Of a DNA stretch of 53,359 bases, positions 51,148 to 53,359 are shown one piece after another. Position 1 is the first letter of the stretch; each line of letters starts with the position of its first letter. This DNA comes from Merismopedia glauca CCAP 1448/3 (GTDB lineage: Bacteria; Cyanobacteriota; Cyanobacteriia; Cyanobacteriales; CCAP-1448): positions 1 to 53,359 of the forward strand of contig NZ_PVWJ01000018.1 of assembly GCF_003003775.1 (NCBI RefSeq). The letters run 5' to 3'. The notes below the pieces were generated by a model that saw only the letters and a list, made by a program, of their open reading frames with translations, was not told the origin of the DNA and made no database searches. The position numbers and the translations under genes were made by a program.

Positions 51148-53359
51148 TCAATCTGAAAGTATGGCGGCTTTCAATTCCTCAATGGTTGCGCCGAAGAGGG
51201 AAGCAACGGCTGCCAAAATGCTCTCATCTTGCGTCTGCTGATAGAAACGAGCCAGGTTTCGCAAAGAAATTCCCAATCCCTGTTCGTCGTTAAATTCTGC
51301 GGTTATTTGGAGATCTTGCAGGTAATTTGCTTTAGCTGCTTCAAGTTCTCCCATTTCTTCTGCTAATCTACCGAGTTGAAAGTACGTGCTAGCTTGAGAG
51401 AAGCGATCGCCAAAGTCGATAAAAATTTGCAAAGCTTGCTGGTAGTAGTCATTTGCTTGCTCAAACTGGCGCAATTCTTGGGCTACAGAGCCTAATTGGT
51501 GGTAGGTAGTAGCAATTGCTAATTGCCTTTCCCGATCGGGTAGAGATTGTAACTTTTCGAGTGATTCTAGCAATTGCAAATAAGTCGATCTAGCTGATGA
51601 GTAGTCTTGCGTTTTGAGGTAACAGTTACCTAATTTGAGGTAAACTTCTGCAATCTCAAATGCAATGTCAGCCGTAATCGATTCGGATGAATAATTTTCT
51701 ACCCTTTCGCTCACAAATTTAGACAGTTCCAACCGATCTTGTATATTGGTGGTTAGATTGAGATAAACATCTAAACACTGATAAATCCCAATACTCTCTT
51801 GTTTCTCCAAGCAAATATTCAAAGCATTGTAGAGATTCTCATACTCCCAGTTGCAGAAAATAATACCTGTTTGTCGCTCTTGGGCTTCCTTCGAGTTCAT
51901 CAATTGCTGGTAAGACTCAGCCAACTCTCGATAGTAGTTTTTAAACCCCTCCCATAGCGCCTCGCGAGTCCCTGCATCAAGTCCATTTAACTTAGTCTTC
52001 AAAAAATAAGGAAACACGGGCTGAATCGTCAGCAATTGCGGATTATCTGCATCCATTGGCGAGAGCAAACCCCAAGCAATGGCTTCTGCAATTGCTGCAT
52101 CCAACTGCTCGAAGGGATACCCTTGAAATGGTTCTAACTGCTGCAACTGTTCTGCATAACTGGGCAAAAGTGGACGAAACAGAAACCCGCTAAAAGGAGC
52201 CAAACACACCAACAGCTTTTGCGCCTCTGGCGACAAATTGCTATGGGAATACTCCACGCACTTCAAAATACTTGCCGTCTTCTCCTGACTTCCCGAATCC
52301 ACATTCAGATCCGCCGCATCTAACCCCGCCAAAATCTCCGCCGCACTCTGCCGTCGCAAGTTCCCCAACACCACCTGCATCGCTAAAGGATACCCCGCCA
52401 AGAGCTTCATCAGCTTTTTAAAGTCCTCACTCTGCCGAATCCGCTCAATTTTACGCGGCTCCTGCACCTGCCGCTCCAAAATCTGCTCTGCTAGGGTTGC
52501 CCGCGCCTCTTCATCCAACCCCCGCAACTCGTACACTGCCCCATTCAGCACTCGATCCAGCCAAGTTTCCCGACTCCGAGAACCCAACACCACCTTAGTT
52601 TTGCACTCTACCAACCGCCCCAAAAAGTCCCGCAACTTCTCTTGTTCCTCTGGGTTCAGGGTATGCTGAATCGCCAACTGTTGTCCGGTTACCGACTCCA
52701 AATTATCTAGCATTAAGCCGTAATTTTCCGAATTCAGCGTCGCTACGAGCTTGGATACCCGCACTTTCAAATCCATCGCCTGAAACTGCGCCACCTCATA
52801 CTTACCATACACTCGCTGCCCAATGGCAAATACAATCTGCTCTAGAGTGTATGCCTTCTCGTCATAGCCAAAATAAAACACCTCCTTCACAAACTGCGTC
52901 TTTTGCCACCATTCCCGCAAATAATTCAGCAGCGTGGTTTTGCCCGTACCACCCATCCCCTGCACTAACAAAATATTGCGCCGCAACAAAGCCCGCTCGA
53001 TCTTCAAAATCTCTAAATCTCGCCCTACAAACCCATAAATTGGCGTTTCAAACCGATAATAATCCGCCTGCTCCTGCCAATAAGCTTCTTCTGCTTCCGG
53101 CGTAAAAAGGCGCAACCTAAAATCTACTGGTTCCCGCCGATACACCACTGGCAACAGCCAATCTTCTAACCGAATTTTCTGGTTAAAATACGCCTTGCGT
53201 TCTTGGCGATTATATAATTCCTTCCGTCCCAGCCGCATCGCCTCATCCAAGGATTTCTGGGCAAACAACTGCTGATACAGCGTCGTCATCAAAATCTCAG
53301 CCGCCGACACCGTAATGCTATAACTCATCGCCAGCACCGCTTGCATCCCCGCCCCCATC
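51148..53359 (-). CDS. CHAT-STAND ATPase-TPR protein, N-terminus outside window
   Basis: At least 736 residues visible; the frame is open to the right edge. It begins within a CHAT (caspase-like) domain end (AVLAMSYSITVSAAEILMTT, LEDWLLPVVYRR). A linker leads to FVGRDLEI and Walker A VQGMGGTGKTTLL at about 132-144, the Walker B-like LMLDNLE, sensor-like VVLGSRSRE and GYPLAMQVVLGNLR (the GLPLA-type motif of NB-ARC/NACHT STAND ATPases). A winged-helix-like region follows, then several TPR units near the C-terminus (YLKLGNCYLKTQDYSSARST, YHQLGSVAQELRQFEQANDY). CHAT proteases with TPR or STAND sensors occur in bacterial signalling and anti-phage defence, but the catalytic His/Cys lie outside the window. 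ATG 53358 is an internal Met, not the start. Confidence 0.88.
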   Translation of the reverse strand, partial: MGAGMQAVLAMSYSITVSAAEILMTTLYQQLFAQKSLDEAMRLGRKELYNRQERKAYFNQKIRLEDWLLPVVYRREPVDFRLRLFTPEAEEAYWQEQADYYRFETPIYGFVGRDLEILKIERALLRRNILLVQGMGGTGKTTLLNYLREWWQKTQFVKEVFYFGYDEKAYTLEQIVFAIGQRVYGKYEVAQFQAMDLKVRVSKLVATLNSENYGLMLDNLESVTGQQLAIQHTLNPEEQEKLRDFLGRLVECKTKVVLGSRSRETWLDRVLNGAVYELRGLDEEARATLAEQILERQVQEPRKIERIRQSEDFKKLMKLLAGYPLAMQVVLGNLRRQSAAEILAGLDAADLNVDSGSQEKTASILKCVEYSHSNLSPEAQKLLVCLAPFSGFLFRPLLPSYAEQLQQLEPFQGYPFEQLDAAIAEAIAWGLLSPMDADNPQLLTIQPVFPYFLKTKLNGLDAGTREALWEGFKNYYRELAESYQQLMNSKEAQERQTGIIFCNWEYENLYNALNICLEKQESIGIYQCLDVYLNLTTNIQDRLELSKFVSERVENYSSESITADIAFEIAEVYLKLGNCYLKTQDYSSARSTYLQLLESLEKLQSLPDRERQLAIATTYHQLGSVAQELRQFEQANDYYQQALQIFIDFGDRFSQASTYFQLGRLAEEMGELEAAKANYLQDLQITAEFNDEQGLGISLRNLARFYQQTQDESILAAVASLFGATIEELKAAILSD

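Overview
The window is chromosomal DNA from a cyanobacterium. The palindrome GCGATCGC (HIP1) and its GCGATCG cores recur inside and between genes. There is a CheA/CheW/MCP locus arranged like the cyanobacterial pix/pil (tax) loci, a cyanobacterial-type S1 paralogue, a very large exopolysaccharide region, and the heptad repeats (STRRs) and small palindromic or MITE-like elements typical of such genomes. I cannot name the genus from the sequence.

Layout. (1) 1-8991, plus strand: a chemosensory operon with a CheY-like regulator (5' end outside the window), a CheW-like adaptor, two tandem MCPs with periplasmic sensor regions, and a hybrid CheA with a C-terminal receiver. (2) 9172-13446, minus strand: a tightly packed histidine kinase, response regulator, and response regulator-PAS-GGDEF-EAL module (c-di-GMP turnover). 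(3) 13727-19324, mixed: an orphan OppC-type permease, an S1-like gene interrupted by an in-frame stop and a heptad repeat, tRNA-Gly(CCC) followed after 13 nt by recF, an ExbB/ExbD pair overlapping by 23 nt, and a DUF1232 protein. (4) 19674-39408, minus strand, almost gapless: an exopolysaccharide cluster with ten methyltransferase-type genes, four glycosyltransferases, a sulfotransferase, an O-antigen ligase/polymerase-like protein, two flippases and a secreted hydrolase-like protein. (5) 39739-48436: a Wza-like export protein with seven SLBB-type repeats, a Wzc-like chain-length protein fused to a tyrosine kinase, a Uma2-family protein and two convergent, overlapping glycosyltransferases. (6) 48726-50996, plus strand: a three-gene module of unknown role (membrane protein, lipoprotein, FHA-domain protein). 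(7) 51148-53359, minus strand: the C-terminal part of a CHAT-STAND ATPase-TPR protein that runs off the window.

How they may fit together (inference): regions 1 and 2 sense signals and set motility and c-di-GMP state. Regions 4 and 5 build, methylate, sulfate, flip, polymerise and export a surface polysaccharide. All three are common players in the switch between gliding or twitching and biofilm or sheath formation.

The most unusual items are the methyltransferase-dominated polysaccharide cluster, the seven-repeat Wza-like protein, a methyltransferase whose zinc-ribbon N-terminus is cut off by a frame change in an 11-base homopolymer, the S1-like gene interrupted by one in-frame TGA and a heptad array, and repeats that reach into genes: one array forms the C-terminus and stop codon of the GGDEF-EAL gene and another abuts a glycosyltransferase start codon.
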